Positions 43,875-55,684 are shown, counted from the first letter of the stretch. The stretch: 64,000 nucleotides of DNA from Odobenus rosmarus divergens (GCF_000321225.1 NW_004450267.1:3633325-3697324), one strand, 5' to 3'. The notes: generated by a model from the sequence alone, not told the origin. Made by a program: numbers and translations.

Positions 43875-44815
43875 TTTTTTTGGTGGTATAATTGACACAC
43901 AGCATTATATTAGTTTCAGGTGTACAGAATGATTCAATATTTGTATATATTGCAAAACGGTCACCATAGCAAGTCTAGCTAACATCTGTTGCCGTATACA
44001 ATTACAGAGTTCTTTTCTTGTGATGAGAACTTTTGAGATTTACTCTTTTAAATATGCAATACAGTATTATTAACTGTAGTCACCATGCTGTACATTACAG
44101 CCCCAGGTCTTATTTACTTTATAACTGGAAGCTTGTACCTTTCGACTCCCTTCACCCACTTTGCCCATCCCCCACTCCGACTCAGGCAAACACCAATGTG
44201 GTTGGGGTTTTGTTGTTGTTGTTTTTTTTTTCTTGTTTGTTTGTTTAGATTCCATATATAAGAGATCATATAGTATTTGTCTCTGACTTATTTTGCTTAG
44301 CATAATGTCCTCAAGGTTTGTCTTCCTCTCTGATTTCGTCTTGTTTTATTTTTCCTTCCCTTCCCCTATACGCATCTGTTTTTTTTCTTAAATTCCACAT
44401 ATGAATCATATAGTATTTGTCTTTCTCTGATTTAGTTCACTTAGCATAATTCCCTCTGGTTCCATCCATGTCATTGCAAATGGCACGATTTCATTCTTTT
44501 TATGGCTGAGTGATATTCCAGTGTGTATATATACCACACCTTCTTGATCCATTCATCTGTCTGTGGACATCTGGGCTCTTTCCATAGTTTGGATATTGTA
44601 GACATTGTAGACATTGCTACTATAAACACTGGGGTGCGTGTGCCCTTTAGGATCACTATTTTTGTATCCTTTGGATAAATACCTAGTAGTGCAATTGCTG
44701 GGTCATAAGGTAGTTCTATTCTTAATTTTTTGAGGAAACTCCATACTGTTTTCCGGAGTGCCTCCACCCATTTTTAATCAGATTATTTGTGTGGTTTTTT
44801 GATGTTGAGAATGGT
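43875..44815 (-). mobile_element. L1 3' UTR and ORF2 C-terminal part, antisense
   Basis: The left part (TTGGTGGTATAATTGACACACAG, TTAGTTTCAGGTGTACAGAATG, CATAACTGG-like, ACCCACTTTGCCCATCCCCC) is an L1 3' UTR in complement. From 44471 to 44767 the minus strand encodes the ORF2 C terminus (LPYDPAIALLGIYPKD, ISKLWKEPRCPQTDEWIKKV, YIYTLEYHSAIKR). A GACATTGTA tandem duplication near 44602 repeats an MST triplet. Between 44767 and 44770 a stretch of ORF2 is deleted, and the complement resumes with AATCAGATTATTTGTG. Confidence 0.9.
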
Positions 44816-45130
44816 GCTAGGGAAACTAGACCACTTTCTTACAACATACAGAAAAATAAACTCAAGATGTGTTAAAGACCTAAATGTGAGACTTGAAACC
44901 GTAAAACTCCTAGAAGAAAACATAGGCAGTAAGCTCTTTGACATCGGCCGTGGGAACATTTTTCTAGATATGTCTCCCCAGGCAAGGGAAACAAAAGCAA
45001 AAATAAACTATTGGGACTACGCCAAGATAAAAAGTGAAGAAAACCATCAACAAAACAAAAAGGCAACCTAATGAACGGGAGAGGATTTTATAAATGATAT
45101 ATCCGATAAGGGGTTAATATCCAAAATATA
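44816..45130 (+). mobile_element. L1 ORF2 internal segment, sense (inverted 5' piece of the same L1)
   Basis: Plus strand encodes [23 protein letters not shown] sequence and [36 protein letters not shown], an ORF2 stretch upstream of the preceding piece. The switch from antisense to sense at about 44815 is abrupt. Ends near AATATCCAAAATATAA. Confidence 0.88.
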
Positions 45131-45499
45131 ATTTAAAATTTTTTAAATGCCTATGTAATTATAAATTCCTAACATCCAGGGAAGCTTGCTATCACTTTTT
45201 GGTTTGGCTTCAAAGGCTGATTCTATGGAGGAGAAGCATCCTTCCTAGGTCCTCAGCCTGGAATTGAGACACGCCCCCAGGGCTCTAGCTGCAGGGGTCC
45301 AGGGCAACTTTCTCAAGCAATTGCAGTCAAGTATGCTTTCTATAAATGGAAATCTTTATTATTTTAGCACAAATATATAAGTAAACACACATTACAAATG
45401 TTCGCCTTCTTCTCAAAAAAAAAACCGCTTAATGGAGGACGTGCTATGGAGAAGGAAAGTTAAGTGCTCAGACACTTCATACCTGGGAGAGGCGGTCAG
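45131..45499. other. Unique DNA, no gene seen
   Basis: No recognised repeat or exon. Confidence 0.35.
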
Positions 45500-45690
45500 T
45501 CACGGCGGCTTTGGGGTCAGACCAGCTTCCTGTGACCCGCGGGAGTTACTTCAATTTCTTCACTGATACACAGAAGTGCTGGGTGACAGCGACATCACCC
45601 CCCTCAGAGGTGGATGAGCATGAAAGTAGAAAATGCCTGGAAACGCTTAGCAGAGGGCCTAGTGCACAACAAACACTCAGATATTAACCA
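45500..45690 (+). repeat. MIR SINE relic
   Basis: GGCTTTGGGGTCAGACCAGC, GGGAGTTACTTCAATTTCTTC, GAAAATGCCTGGAAACGCTTAGCAGAGGGCC, AACAAACACTCAGATATTAACC follow MIR order in sense. Confidence 0.75.
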
Positions 45691-47925
45691 GTCTCACCTT
45701 CTGCTAAATTCGGCGTTCCTTCCTCCACTTCTTCTAACTTGGCAGGCTTGTTGGCCCTGCCGTCCCCTGGCTGAGTCCTGCCTACGTCCCGCTCCCTTTG
45801 CTCAGGACTGTCCTGTTAACCCAGAGCCTAATGTCACCATGTGGCATCTACCTGGATGCTATGCGGCCTCCCTTCTGGAAGTGTCTTCTTTCTGTTTTCC
45901 TTTCAGCACATTGAAAACATTTGTGAGTTATCATATTTATCTAACATATTTATCTAATAATTTTGTATTTCTAGCCTAATTATTATTCCAAACACACCAC
46001 TTTAACTTCAGTATGTAATGTGGGCTGATTTTATAGCAACTATATATGTAATTAATCAACGAGCTGTGAAAGACTAGTTTTTGATATGCTCTGTGTCAGT
46101 CTTTAGAAATCTTGAAGAACAAACCAGCATGCTTACATAATATAATGATGGAAATAGGTCCCTGGCAACTGTAAGTAGAGGTCTGTCTGGGTCAGGGGGC
46201 TCTCAGTCCAGGTCCGACATGTCCTTTGTAAGCACTTGAATAAGCCCATTACCCCAGCGGGCCTCAACACAGGGAGATTTGGGGGACACTGGAGAGGCCC
46301 CGGATGGATGAGACGCCCAGTCCTTCCCCACCTCCTGCTCTTGTTCATCCTCTCCTAACAAAATGGCCTGCCCTGGGCTTGGGCAACAGCCTCAATGCCA
46401 AGCTCCAGCCCGGCCCTGGGAAAGAGGAGGACTCTAAGCAAGTTTTCCTGTAGTATTTGCTGGAAAGGCAGAAGCAGCTTCTTCCTCTTTTAACCTTGTT
46501 ATTCGTGGCCCTGGCGAATCTGAGCTCAGGCATGTGAGAAAGGCCTTCCTGAGCTGTGCCAGAAAAGGGGCCACACTGGGGCGCGTGGGCTTGCCGCACC
46601 TCTACGGGAATGTGTGTATGTGGGCAAGGTTGGTTGGGGTTTCTTCAGCCTCTCTGTCTCTTAGATCATTTGGCTGGGATTGTCACAGCACTCACAACCA
46701 ACGTCCCCAGGGAGTCTCAGCACAGACCGGAAAGCTACACAGGGAGGGAGCTCACAAAACAGATCAAGCCAGACGGAGAAGAGGGCAGAGGCCGTCTCTG
46801 ACTCCCAACACAGGGCAAGGGATCAGAACCCAGATCTCCTGACTCCGGTGCCTCCTCACCTCCCTTCAACCTCTGATCTCAAACAGGTTTGGCTCTATCC
46901 TTCCCCGCCTACAGGCTCGCCTGGCTCCCTGATATCTGAGGTCCAAACCCCCCACCTCTGTGTGCATCACTGGACTGCTACCCATCCGCCTATTCACTAG
47001 CTAATTCACCCATTCACTGAAAAACCATTTTCTGAGCCTCCTTGAAGGAGATGGGGCGTGCTAAGGGTCTGGGAGTGATCAGGTCAGGTCCGCGAGAATA
47101 CGATTGTGAGCTGGGGGTGCTGCCAAGAGGGCTGTGGGCCCCGTCTGGAGGCAAGGAGACCAGTTAGGAGGGTTGTTGGCAATCCAGGGCGGAGGAGGTG
47201 AGGGCCTAAAATCGGGTTGTAGCACAGTGGTCGGTGTGGTCGGGGATGCACCATGGGACAAAACGGCCAAATGCCATGATTTTCAGCCTCAGTGCTAGAA
47301 TCAGATACTTACTTCTCCCAATTCTTCTCTCCCTTCACCACACTCCCCATGCTGATTCCTGGGCTTGGCTAGTGCATACCCGTTTGTCTGAGGCCCCACC
47401 CCTGTAGTTAGCATCTCCTGCTCTGATCAACCACTCCCAGGCCTCTTTCTGAGGTCCCCAAAGATCACGCCAACCCAAGTTCAAGTGGGTCTATGGTGGC
47501 ATGGTTCATTCCGTGGCTAGCCCTGTGCAGCATATACTGTGTAGGTGTGGACTTGTCCCTCACTTCTCTTACTATCAGCCTGACTCCGTTGTAGCTCTGG
47601 TGGGGGCAGATAGGTGTGCGTAAGGAGAGGGAGATGGGGTGAGGGGGGACGCCAGCCCCGATTCAAGCTTCCCCACTTGAAGATTCACAGCTGCTGCAAC
47701 TCACCCCTCAGCACCTCACCCCCTCTTTGAAGGGGCTTAGTGGCCTGAATGACACTAACAAGTTAGTTAAATGTCTTTTAGTAATAATTCTTTTTCCTAA
47801 CTCCTTTACTGAAGCATTTTGAAAACCATGAGTATGTGTGTGTGTCTGTCTGTCTGTGTGTGTCTGTCCGCACACGTGCCCAAATCCCACCACACAGCCC
47901 AGTGGCACTGGTCATCACTCACTGG
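45691..47925. other. Unique DNA, no gene seen
   Basis: GC-rich central part. Frames up to 121 codons overlap on both strands and are unrecognised. A short (TGTC/TG)n run lies at 47830-47875. Confidence 0.4.
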
Positions 47926-47929
47926 GAGC

Positions 47930-48115
47930 AAGGCCCCATGCTCAGTGTTTCACCTGTGCTTCCTGCTTTATCCCTCAGCTCTTACTAGACCCACCTTGCA
48001 GATGAGGCAACGGCTCAGGGCCGTTCAGTATCATGGCCAGGTCACATGACCATTGAGTGTAGACCAGGATTTAAGTCCAGGCTTGCCTAATCTGGAGTCT
48101 GTACTGTTCACCATT
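47930..48115 (-). repeat. MIR SINE relic
   Basis: ACCTTGCAGATGAGGCAACGGCTCAGG, CAGTATCATGGCCAGGTCACATG and CCAGGATTTAAGTCCAGGCTTGCC are the complement of the MIR core and 5' part. Confidence 0.82.
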
Positions 48116-49825
48116 CTTATGCTTGGCCTCAGAGCACCAGCCCTTTGCCTGCCCCCCAGCTGCCTCTGGGATTCCTTGTTCCTGTGTTTTGCAAGACCAT
48201 GAAAAGGGGATATATGTTCATTTGTTATTTATTAATCCTTATTCAGTAAACTGTATGTCAGCTGCTGGGTTAGTTCTTAGCAGGGGTGGAGGGAGGGCAC
48301 CCAGTGATAAGATCTCTGCCCTCCAGAACCCCACCCCCACCATCTGGTAGTGGCCACAAGACACACACACATCACACTACCACTTAAGGGAAGGCCATAG
48401 GACATGAACTCCGGGGGAGGGGTGCTGGCAAACAGCAGGATGTGGAAAGCAAACTCCCTGTCCACACTGCCCTTCATGAGAAGGAGCCACACGGGGGAAA
48501 TCCCTGCGGTGTAAATCCCCCAAGTTCATGTAGCTCAAACATGCACATGAGCACGTGAATGGGGGGTGTCTGACCTTCAGTAAATTGACAGCATTTCAGA
48601 AAATGACGAAAAGACGACAACCGGAAAGCCTCCCAGCTTCCTTCAATCTTGGCACGCACGTTCTCTGCCTTCTTTCAAGGCAATCAGGGTCACCCAACAT
48701 CAGCTGAACCACCTCCGGCTCTCAGGGAGTGACAGCAAGTGACGGGACATTCTCTGTTACCAGGGTTCTACTGATGTTTTTTTAAAGAAGTTTTGCTTAA
48801 TGAATTGATTGGGTTAGAAGAGGACACTAATGCTCCTTGGGTCCCCCGAAACCTCTTGTGGTGATGTGCCCAAGGCCTGCCCTTGCCAGGTACGGCCAAA
48901 CCCAAGGCTTCTGAAAATGGGTTGGGCCCTGGCTGAACACCTCGGGTCCTAGCACCAAGGAGCTTGCCTTGACAAGAACAGCATTGCTTTCCTGTGTGGG
49001 GGAAGGGGCTCGGCTGGAACAGGACTACTCACGGTTAAATCCTTTAGAAGGAAAATAAAACATCTCATCATCTCCTCTTCCAGTGCGAGGTTTGCTGTGG
49101 GGCAGAGGGTGTGGGGTATAGGTTTCTGGCTGTGTGGCAGGTCACGTCCCCGCAGGGGTGATGGCATGATTATGTGGAGCTGCCTTTATAAATGGCTCAC
49201 GGTCATGGCCCTGGGAGAGCAAGGCGTCTGCCCGAATGTCTGGGCTGGAGAATCCATCAGGGCTGTGCCATGACGCCTGTGGCTGAGAATGTGCCATCAC
49301 GGCCCTGAGGACCCTCCACGCTGCCTGCTGGGGTGGATGGCATGAGGGACACAGGCTGGGATGGAAATCTGCCTATCCCGGGGGCGCAGAAAAGGGGCCA
49401 GTTGCCACACGCTGGCTGGCCACCTGCGGAGGTGCTATTGCCCAAGAATTTCTGAGGTCTTAAGTCAGAGTACTTTTCTGAGCCCCAGAAACTTCTCTGA
49501 AGGAGTACCCCAGATCATATTGTCACCCGCCTGGCAAAGGAGCCCCTTCTCCTAGATGATCCCTGACTCACAGTAATATCCAGAACTTCCTCAGGCTCCT
49601 GTCGGCAAGTGGGAAAGAGGTCATCTCAGACCTGGCCTGGTGGTCCCCACAGTAGAGGAGGAAAGGGCGGCTCAGGGCTCGGAGGGCTCTGGCTTTCAGA
49701 CTGTGCCTTGGAGCTCAGAGTCCAGGCCGTCTCTGCTTCCAAAGGCTGGGAATCTCCGGCTAGAGGGGCATACAGGTGATCTGGTTCATTCTCTCTCACG
49801 TGCCATCCCATACCCTCCGTAATGA
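48116..49825. other. Unique DNA, no gene seen
   Basis: No recognised repeat or exon. Open frames up to 75 codons only. Confidence 0.4.
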
Positions 49826-50025
49826 CATCTGCCATTTAGTCAACACTTACTAAGTGTCAGGCACTATACTGGCTGGTTTTCCCATGTAGTGTTTATTTCA
49901 CGTAAGCCTTTGTAACAACACGACAAGCTAGCGGTTATTAATCCTGTCTGCAGATGTGGGAAGCTGGGACTCGGAGGTGAAGCCATTTGCCTTGCTCCGT
50001 GTTACACCGCCACTGCAGAGCACTG
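49826..50025 (-). repeat. MIR SINE relic
   Basis: TGCCATTTAGTCAACACTTACTAAGTGTCAGGCACTATACTGG, CACGTAAGCCTTTGTAACAAC, CAGATGTGGGAAGCTGGGACTCGGAGG and GAAGCCATTTGCCTTGCTCC are the MIR complement, almost complete. Confidence 0.85.
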
Positions 50026-50104
50026 ACAAGCACTAGCCTCCACAGCCTTCTCTTGCCAAACGCATGTTCTTTCTGTCTTTTGGGCTGCCCCTCTAGGCAT
50101 GCCT

Positions 50105-50335
50105 TCCAAACACCTCCAGTAATGGGGAACTCACTACCTCATGAGGGCACTCATTTGGTCTCTGTGCTCCTTACAGAGAGCTGAGGTCTTCCTAAAGGTC
50201 CCACTTGGTCCTCATTCCAACCTTTGAGGCCTCAGAAAATAAATCTGTGCCCTCTGGCCTACATGGCAGCCTCCAAATGTTTGCTGAAGCTCTCAGTCCC
50301 CATAGGGCTTCTTTTCTCTAGGCTGACCTGCCTCC
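50105..50335 (-). repeat. CR1/L3 LINE relic
   Basis: CCAGTAATGGGGAACTCACTACC, TTCCTAAAGGTCCCACTTGG, AAATCTGTGCCCTCTGGCC, ACATGGCAGCCTCCAAATGTTTG, CTTCTTTTCTCTAGGCTGACC are the complement of the conserved 3' part of CR1-class LINEs (sense: GGTTAGCCTGGAGAAGAG). Confidence 0.78.
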
Positions 50336-50487
50336 CATGCCTCTCCCATCCCCCAGGGGACATGAAGTCACACCCCACTCTGCTCCTTTCTTGCCGCTGG
50401 ACATCACTGTCCTGTGCCCTACGGAAGGAGTGGAACATGCCATATGGCCAAAGACTTGGGATCTCTCATTCCACCTGCTTTGTTTTA

Positions 50488-50820
50488 TTTATTTATTTAT
50501 TTATTAATAATTTTTTTATTGTTATGTTAATCACCATACATTACATCATTAGTTCTTGATGTAGTGTTCCATGATTCATTGTTTGCATATAACACCCAGT
50601 GCTCCACGCAGAACGTGCCCTCTTTAATACCCATCACCAGGCTAACCCATCCCCCCACCCCCCTCCCCTCTAGAACCCTCAGTTTGTTTTTCAGAGTCCA
50701 TCGTCTCTCATGGTTCGTCTCCCCCTCCGACTTACTCCCCTTCATTCTTCCCCTCCTGCTATCTTCTTCTTCTTTTTTTTTTCTTAACATATATTGCACT
50801 ATTTGTTTCAGAAGTACAGA
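50488..50820 (-). mobile_element. Carnivore L1 3' UTR, 5'-truncated, recent
   Basis: Complement of the Carnivora L1 end: ATCATTAGTTCTTGATGTAGTG, TCCATGATTCATTGTTTGC, AACACCCAGTGCTCCACGC, CAGGCTAACCCATCCCC, ACGAACCATGAGAG-type block, truncated at GTACTTCTGAAACAAATAG (in sense). Perfect 17-base target-site duplication CCACCTGCTTTGTTTTA at 50471-50487 and 50821-50837. Confidence 0.96.
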
Positions 50821-50837
50821 CCACCTGCTTTGTTTTA

Positions 50838-51228
50838 AAGTGTTATATTTAGTTGTGTTTTAAATTTGTTTTTAAACCTAGTTTAAAATATTCAAAACAG
50901 CAAAAGAGAATCTAAAGCAAAACGTAAAATCTCTCCCCACCCATCTTCCTGTAAACCCAGTGTCACTCCCCAGAGGACATTTCTGTTGGAAGTTTCTATT
51001 TTATTTCTTGTTGCACTTTCTATTGTAAAATTTGAAAACACAACTAGACCTTGATGTGTTGGTGGCCCCGCGTGGAGGGTTAGGAATGCAGCACCCTGCC
51101 ACTGCCCCTCGCCTCTCCCCACACATTGAATTCCCACTCTGGTTAGTTATATTACTTTTTGAAGTTCTTTTAGGTGTTCCTGTTATATTACTTTATTATA
51201 CATATAAACATTGTTTATATTATTGTTT
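50838..51228. other. Unassigned AT-rich DNA
   Basis: No recognised gene or repeat. Confidence 0.35.
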
Positions 51229-51354
51229 AGGTACATTGTTTATAATATAAACTGAATGAGACAGCTTTTTTAGGTATATTGTTTATAATATAAAGCTGTA
51301 AAGGTACATTGTGTATAATATAAATATAATATATTATATAAAGCTGTCTCATTC
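51229..51354. repeat. Three-copy AT-rich repeat enclosed by a 15-base inverted repeat
   Basis: A 22-base unit AGGTACATTGTTTATAATAT+AA occurs at 51229-51250, 51272-51293 (one change) and 51302-51323 (one change). GAATGAGACAGCTTT (51254-51268) and AAAGCTGTCTCATTC (51340-51354) are perfect reverse complements spanning copies two and three. The arrangement could extrude a stem with an AT-rich 71-base loop. Confidence 0.9.
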
Positions 51355-51523
51355 ATGAACTCCCCACCATGAACCTTTGAAGAAAGCAGTGAATCTCTTC
51401 TTTCTACCTCTCTCTCATGAACTCTCAATTTTATTATATATATATTTACAATTTCAAGGTTTATAACACTTGCACTCTGTCAGTGTTCCACATTTTGTCC
51501 ATAATGTAATCCTAAAGACTCAA

Positions 51524-52300
51524 AATCACACTTAAGATACCACCTTATACCAATTAGAATGGCAAAAATTGACAACGCAAGAAACAACAAATATTGGAGA
51601 GGTTGTGGAGAAAGGGGAACCCTCTTACACCATTGGTAGGAATGCAAGTTGGTACAGCCACTTTGGAAAACAGTGTGGAGGTTCCTCAAAAATTTAAAAA
51701 TCGAGCTACCCTATGACCCAGCAATCACACTACTGGTATTTACCCCAAAGACACCACAGATGTAGTGAAAAGAAGGGCCATATGCACCCCAATGTTCATA
51801 GCAGCAATGTCCACAATAGCCAAACTGTGGAAGGAGCCAAGATGCCCTTCAACAGATGAATGGAAAAAGATGTGGTCCATATATACAGTGGACTATTACT
51901 CAGCCATCAGAAAGGATGAATACCCACCATTTGCATCAACCTGGATGGAACCCGAGGAGATTATGCTAAGTGAAATAAGTCAAATCATCATATGGTTTCA
52001 CTTATTTGTGGAACATAAGGAATAGCATGGAGGACATTAGGAGAAGGAAGGGAAAAATGAAGGGGGGGGGAATTGGAAGGGGAGACAAACCGTAAGAGAC
52101 TATGGACTCTGAGAAACAAACTGAGGATTATAGAGGGGAGAGGGGAGGGGGATGGGTTAGCCCAGTGGTGGGTATTAAAGAGGGCATATATTGCATGGAG
52201 CACTGGGTGTTAAACACAAATAATGAATCGTGGAACACTACATCAAAAACTAATGATGTACTGTATGGTGACTAACAACATAAAAATAAAAAAAAAGAAA
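51524..52300 (+). mobile_element. Carnivore L1 ORF2 C terminus and 3' UTR, 5'-truncated
   Basis: Sense L1: TTATACCAATTAGAATGGC, ATTGGAGAGGTTGTGGAGAAAG, GACCCAGCAATCACAC, then a frame with MSTIAKLWKEPRCPSTDEWK and EPEEIMLSEISQ (51765-52025), then AGACTATGGACTCTGAGAAAC, GGGATGGGTTAGCCCAGTGG, GAGCACTGGGTGTTAAACAC, ACTAATGATGTACTGTATGG and an ATAAAAATAAAAA tail. Missing codons and stops make it inactive. Less worn than the L1M copies elsewhere in the window. Confidence 0.93.
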
Positions 52301-52615
52301 ACCAATAAACAGCAGTGTGATTATATGAACACTATTCCCTACAGATCCAAATAATATGACTGGATCCACAGGGAAGAGGAAATGTAATTCACTGCTGTGA
52401 TACCTCTGACATTCAAAGGAGCCTTTTCTATGGAGCAGAGTCCCGGGGAGACTCAGTCCCTGTCAACTCTCCTCACTTCTTCTGGGTCAATTCCAACTGC
52501 ACTTTATTCCCCTCCCCCCCCCATTTTTTTTGGTCTCTCATGTCATCCTCTTCTTAAATTCTTTTTTAGTCTTGCTAGAGTCATTTTCATTTCCTGTGTA
52601 TGATTGGTAACTGGT
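52301..52615. other. Unique DNA, no gene seen
   Basis: No recognised repeat or exon. Confidence 0.35.
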
Positions 52616-52617
52616 AA

Positions 52618-53082
52618 AGATATCCACATCTTAATCCCTGGAACCTGTGAATGTTACCTTATATGGCAAAACATGGGTCTTTGCAGATGTAATTAAGGAT
52701 TTTGAGATGGGGCAATTATCCTGGATTATCCAAATGGGCCCTAAATGCAATCATAGGTGTCCTTATGAGAGAGGAGCAGATGGAGATTTCTCACACAGAC
52801 ATGCAGCAGGAGATATGAAGATGGAGCAGAGAGAGATTTGCAGCCACACACCAAGAGATGCCATTTACCACCAAAGGCTTGAAGAGGCAAGAACGGCTTC
52901 TCCCCTAGAGCTTCCAGAGGGGGGCAGCCCTGCCAACATCTTGTTTTCAGCCCAATGATACTGATTTCAAAATTCTGTCCTCCAGAACAGTGAGAGAATA
53001 AATTTCTCTGGTTTTAAGCCACCAAGTTTGTGGTAATTTGCTGTGGCAGCCACAAGAAGCAAATAGAGTAACCTTATAATTG
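52618..53082 (+). mobile_element. MaLR LTR (MLT1 type), nearly complete
   Basis: GGTCTTTGCAGATGTAATTAAGG, TTATCCTGGATTATCCAAATGGGCCC, GGTGTCCTTATGAGAGAGG, GCTTCTCCCCTAGAGCTTCCAGAGG, GGGCAGCCCTGCCAACATC, TCCTCCAGAACAGTGAGAGAATAAATTTC, TTTTAAGCCACCAAGTTTGTGG: the full MLT1 order with its AATAAA signal at about 52999. Confidence 0.93.
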
Positions 53083-53089
53083 CTTCTAT

Positions 53090-54080
53090 TTCTGAAAATG
53101 ACTATTTTGGGTACCCCCTCTTGTTGACAGTTTGGCAAGGTATAAAAGTCTATATTCTATACTAAAAACAATTTTCCCTCAGAACTTTGAGGACACTACA
53201 CTATGGGCTTCGAGCATCCGATATAGCTGATGAGAAGAAATCTCATGTCAGTCTGAATCTTGTTATTTTTCAAGGTACCAATTTTTCCTTGCTCTATAAG
53301 CTTTTGTGCATTTTTTCCTATATCCTTGGAGTTCTGTCATTCCATAAGAATGTGTCTGAATGTTGGTCTTTAGTTTAAAAATCCTTCTTGACATTCTGTG
53401 GACTGTTTCAATCTGAAGACTCCTGCTTTCTTCAGCTGAGGAAATACTTCCTTAATTTTTTTTAAATGTCCATTTTATGTTAAAATGCCTATTGGACAGA
53501 TTCTGATCTGTCTTCCCTGTCTCTTGACTTTTCTCTGATATTTTATCTCTTTGTACTTCTGCTCTATATTCTGGAGACTTCCTTTCCAAATCACTAATTT
53601 GGTCCATTACATTATTCAGCTATCCCACTAGATTTTTGTTATTTCATCAGTCATGCTTTGAATTTCTAAAATATCTTTGTTCTTATTTTCAGATAACTTT
53701 TCACATCTGGGAAACAAGTCTACTCTTGCTATCCTCTTGATCTCTCTGAACACACTAATTACAATTTTTAAAAAATATTCTTACTGATTTCTTGAATTAT
53801 GTCTGATTCTTCCAAGGCTACCTGGCCCTTATTAATGACTTTAGTGTCCCTCTGTGTCAAGAGGAAGAAGGCAAAAGGGTGTGTGTTTAGAAAACACACT
53901 GAATCTCAAAACAGAGGGGCATGTATAGTTTGGAAAAAGTACATATCCACAGATACACATACCCCACAGTTCGAAACAACTCCAAAGATGGTTCTGTTAT
54001 GAATCATATCCTATCCCCCACCTACACACCATCTTCACGCCCACGCTCTAAACGAGAACCAGGGGGCCAGGTTAGCAATT
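53090..54080. other. AT-rich, possibly old LINE antisense; unassigned
   Basis: The stretch 53160-53800 is T-rich with phrases such as TTCTAAAATATCTTTGTTC that recall the complement of old L1 internal sequence. Not firm enough to name. Confidence 0.35.
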
Positions 54081-54082
54081 CT

Positions 54083-54372
54083 CAATCCTGGTGGAATATC
54101 AGAATGAACTAGAGAGCTTCTAAAAATCACCCAGGCCTGGGAACCCCAGATAAAGCTTGTGTGCCTTTGAGGTTGTGAATCACTAGAACAGACGATGTCT
54201 AAGGTCTTGCTTTTGCAACTGGGGCCCATGGACCAGCAGTATCAGCACCACCTAGGAACTTGTTAGACATGCAGATTCTTGGGACTCACCCCAGATGTTC
54301 TGAATCAGAATCTTCATTTAAACAAGATCTTCAGTGATTGGTAAGCACATTAAAGTTTGAGGAGCACTGTTT
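54083..54372. repeat. Two adjacent hAT-Charlie MER5-like fragments
   Basis: First piece 54083-54170: TAGCAATTCTCAATCCTGGTGG, AATATCAGAATGAACTAGAG, CACCCAGGCCTGGGAACCCC. Second piece 54205-54372: TTTGCAACTGGGGCCCATGG, ACCAGCAGTATCAGCACCACC, AGACATGCAGATTCTTGGGAC, CTGAATCAGAATCTTCATTTAAACAAG, TTAAAGTTTGAGGAGCACTG. Both match halves of MER5-type MITEs. Confidence 0.78.
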
Positions 54373-54404
54373 TACTTTATAGGGGATCATAAGACAGTGT
54401 GGTA

Positions 54405-54560
54405 TATTTGGGTGTGACCTCCAAGTCCAACAGATCTGCACTTGAAGCCCAACTCTGTCTCTTAACTAATTCATGAGCACACTAAAGTTGGGGAAATGTG
54501 GCTATAGAGCACTTGTCACAGTGTCTGGCCAGTGGCAGAGTTTCAATAAATGTTATTCTC
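54405..54560 (+). repeat. MIR SINE relic
   Basis: TCCAACAGATCTGCACTTGAAGCCCAACTCTG, then after a deletion ACTTGTCACAGTGTCTGGCC, AGTGGCAGAGTTTCAATAAATG fits an internally deleted MIR in sense. Confidence 0.65.
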
Positions 54561-55684
54561 TTTCTCATTTACTTCTTCAAAGATTCTTTCCCAGGCCTGT
54601 GACTCTTCAGCAGGCATGCTTCTCCTGTGCCTCCATTCTTCTCCTGTCTATAAAGCATCCGATTAATCACACTCTTTGGTCTTTTCCCCTCTGGTCCTGT
54701 CAGAGCTGTACCATCAAGTCACTCTCTCTAGCACTGTCTTAAGTGATGGCTTCTGGTCTCACTTGTAAAACTTAATAGCAAAATGCTTTTGATATGCAAG
54801 CTTCTTTGAAGTTGACCCAATCTATATTCCAGAGATAAAAAGATGTTCTGCATCATAGTTCTTGCTCATATGAAACTTAAGTGTCAGTAGAAAAGACAGC
54901 TATGCACTCTGCTCTGCTGGTTTCATTTTCCCTGGTTCCATTTGGAGTTCCCTGGAGAAGCATGGGGAATCGATTCTGTGGCAGGAGATGATGACACCAT
55001 CCTGCAGCTGTGATTCATGTTGAGGGCACCTTTGATTCATCACTAACTCCTCTTATGGAGCTCACAGTGAACTTCCTCCAGGGCTTCCTATTTTGTCCTC
55101 ACTACCCCTTACCCGCAAAGCTGGGACACTTTCCACAGAAGACAAACACACGCACACATGGTCATGATACCTAAGTCTTCTTAACCGGATTCAGCATCCC
55201 AAGAAAACGAGAGGGAATCCTGCCTCCAGTAGCCACTAACCATCAAGTCTGGAGATAATTAACCAGCCAGCGTCCCCTCCCCCACAATTCAGGCCCTTTA
55301 GAAGCCACCATCTGCAGTTAGTTGAAGCAAACCACCAGGTGCCTTTCCTAGGAAACTCTCTCTTCTACTCTGTGCTCTGCCCTCCTCCCCATACTACCCT
55401 GGGACACTCCCTTTCCCAGCCCATGGACACTGAGAGCTTGACTTACACGCAGAGGCCAGATCACTTATGATAATTGCCCTGGGATGCTGAAAAGGCTTAT
55501 GCCCATGGGTGCAATTCCCAGGCCCGCTCTATGTCTCTGCCTCTCTTTCTGTCTCTCTCCCTCTCTTACACGCACACAGACAAACACCCTAGAACTTCTT
55601 TCAACAGCTCTTGGATGGAACTAGAACACTGCTCTGTCAATAAGAGAAACTAGGAGAAGCCATTGTACCACTATGTCAGAGCCA
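54561..55684. other. Unique DNA, no gene seen
   Basis: No recognised repeat or exon. Confidence 0.4.

Noticed and set aside
43498..43905. Lysine/arginine/glutamate-rich open frames (71-135 codons) on the minus strand
   Set aside because: They are the translation of the CTTT microsatellite plus MaLR LTR sequence.
44471..45071. Frames resembling reverse transcriptase-associated protein
   Set aside because: They are L1 ORF2 remnants in a rearranged, truncated L1.
51765..52025. 86-codon frame with an ISKLWKEPRCP-type motif
   Set aside because: C-terminal L1 ORF2 remnant of a 5'-truncated element.
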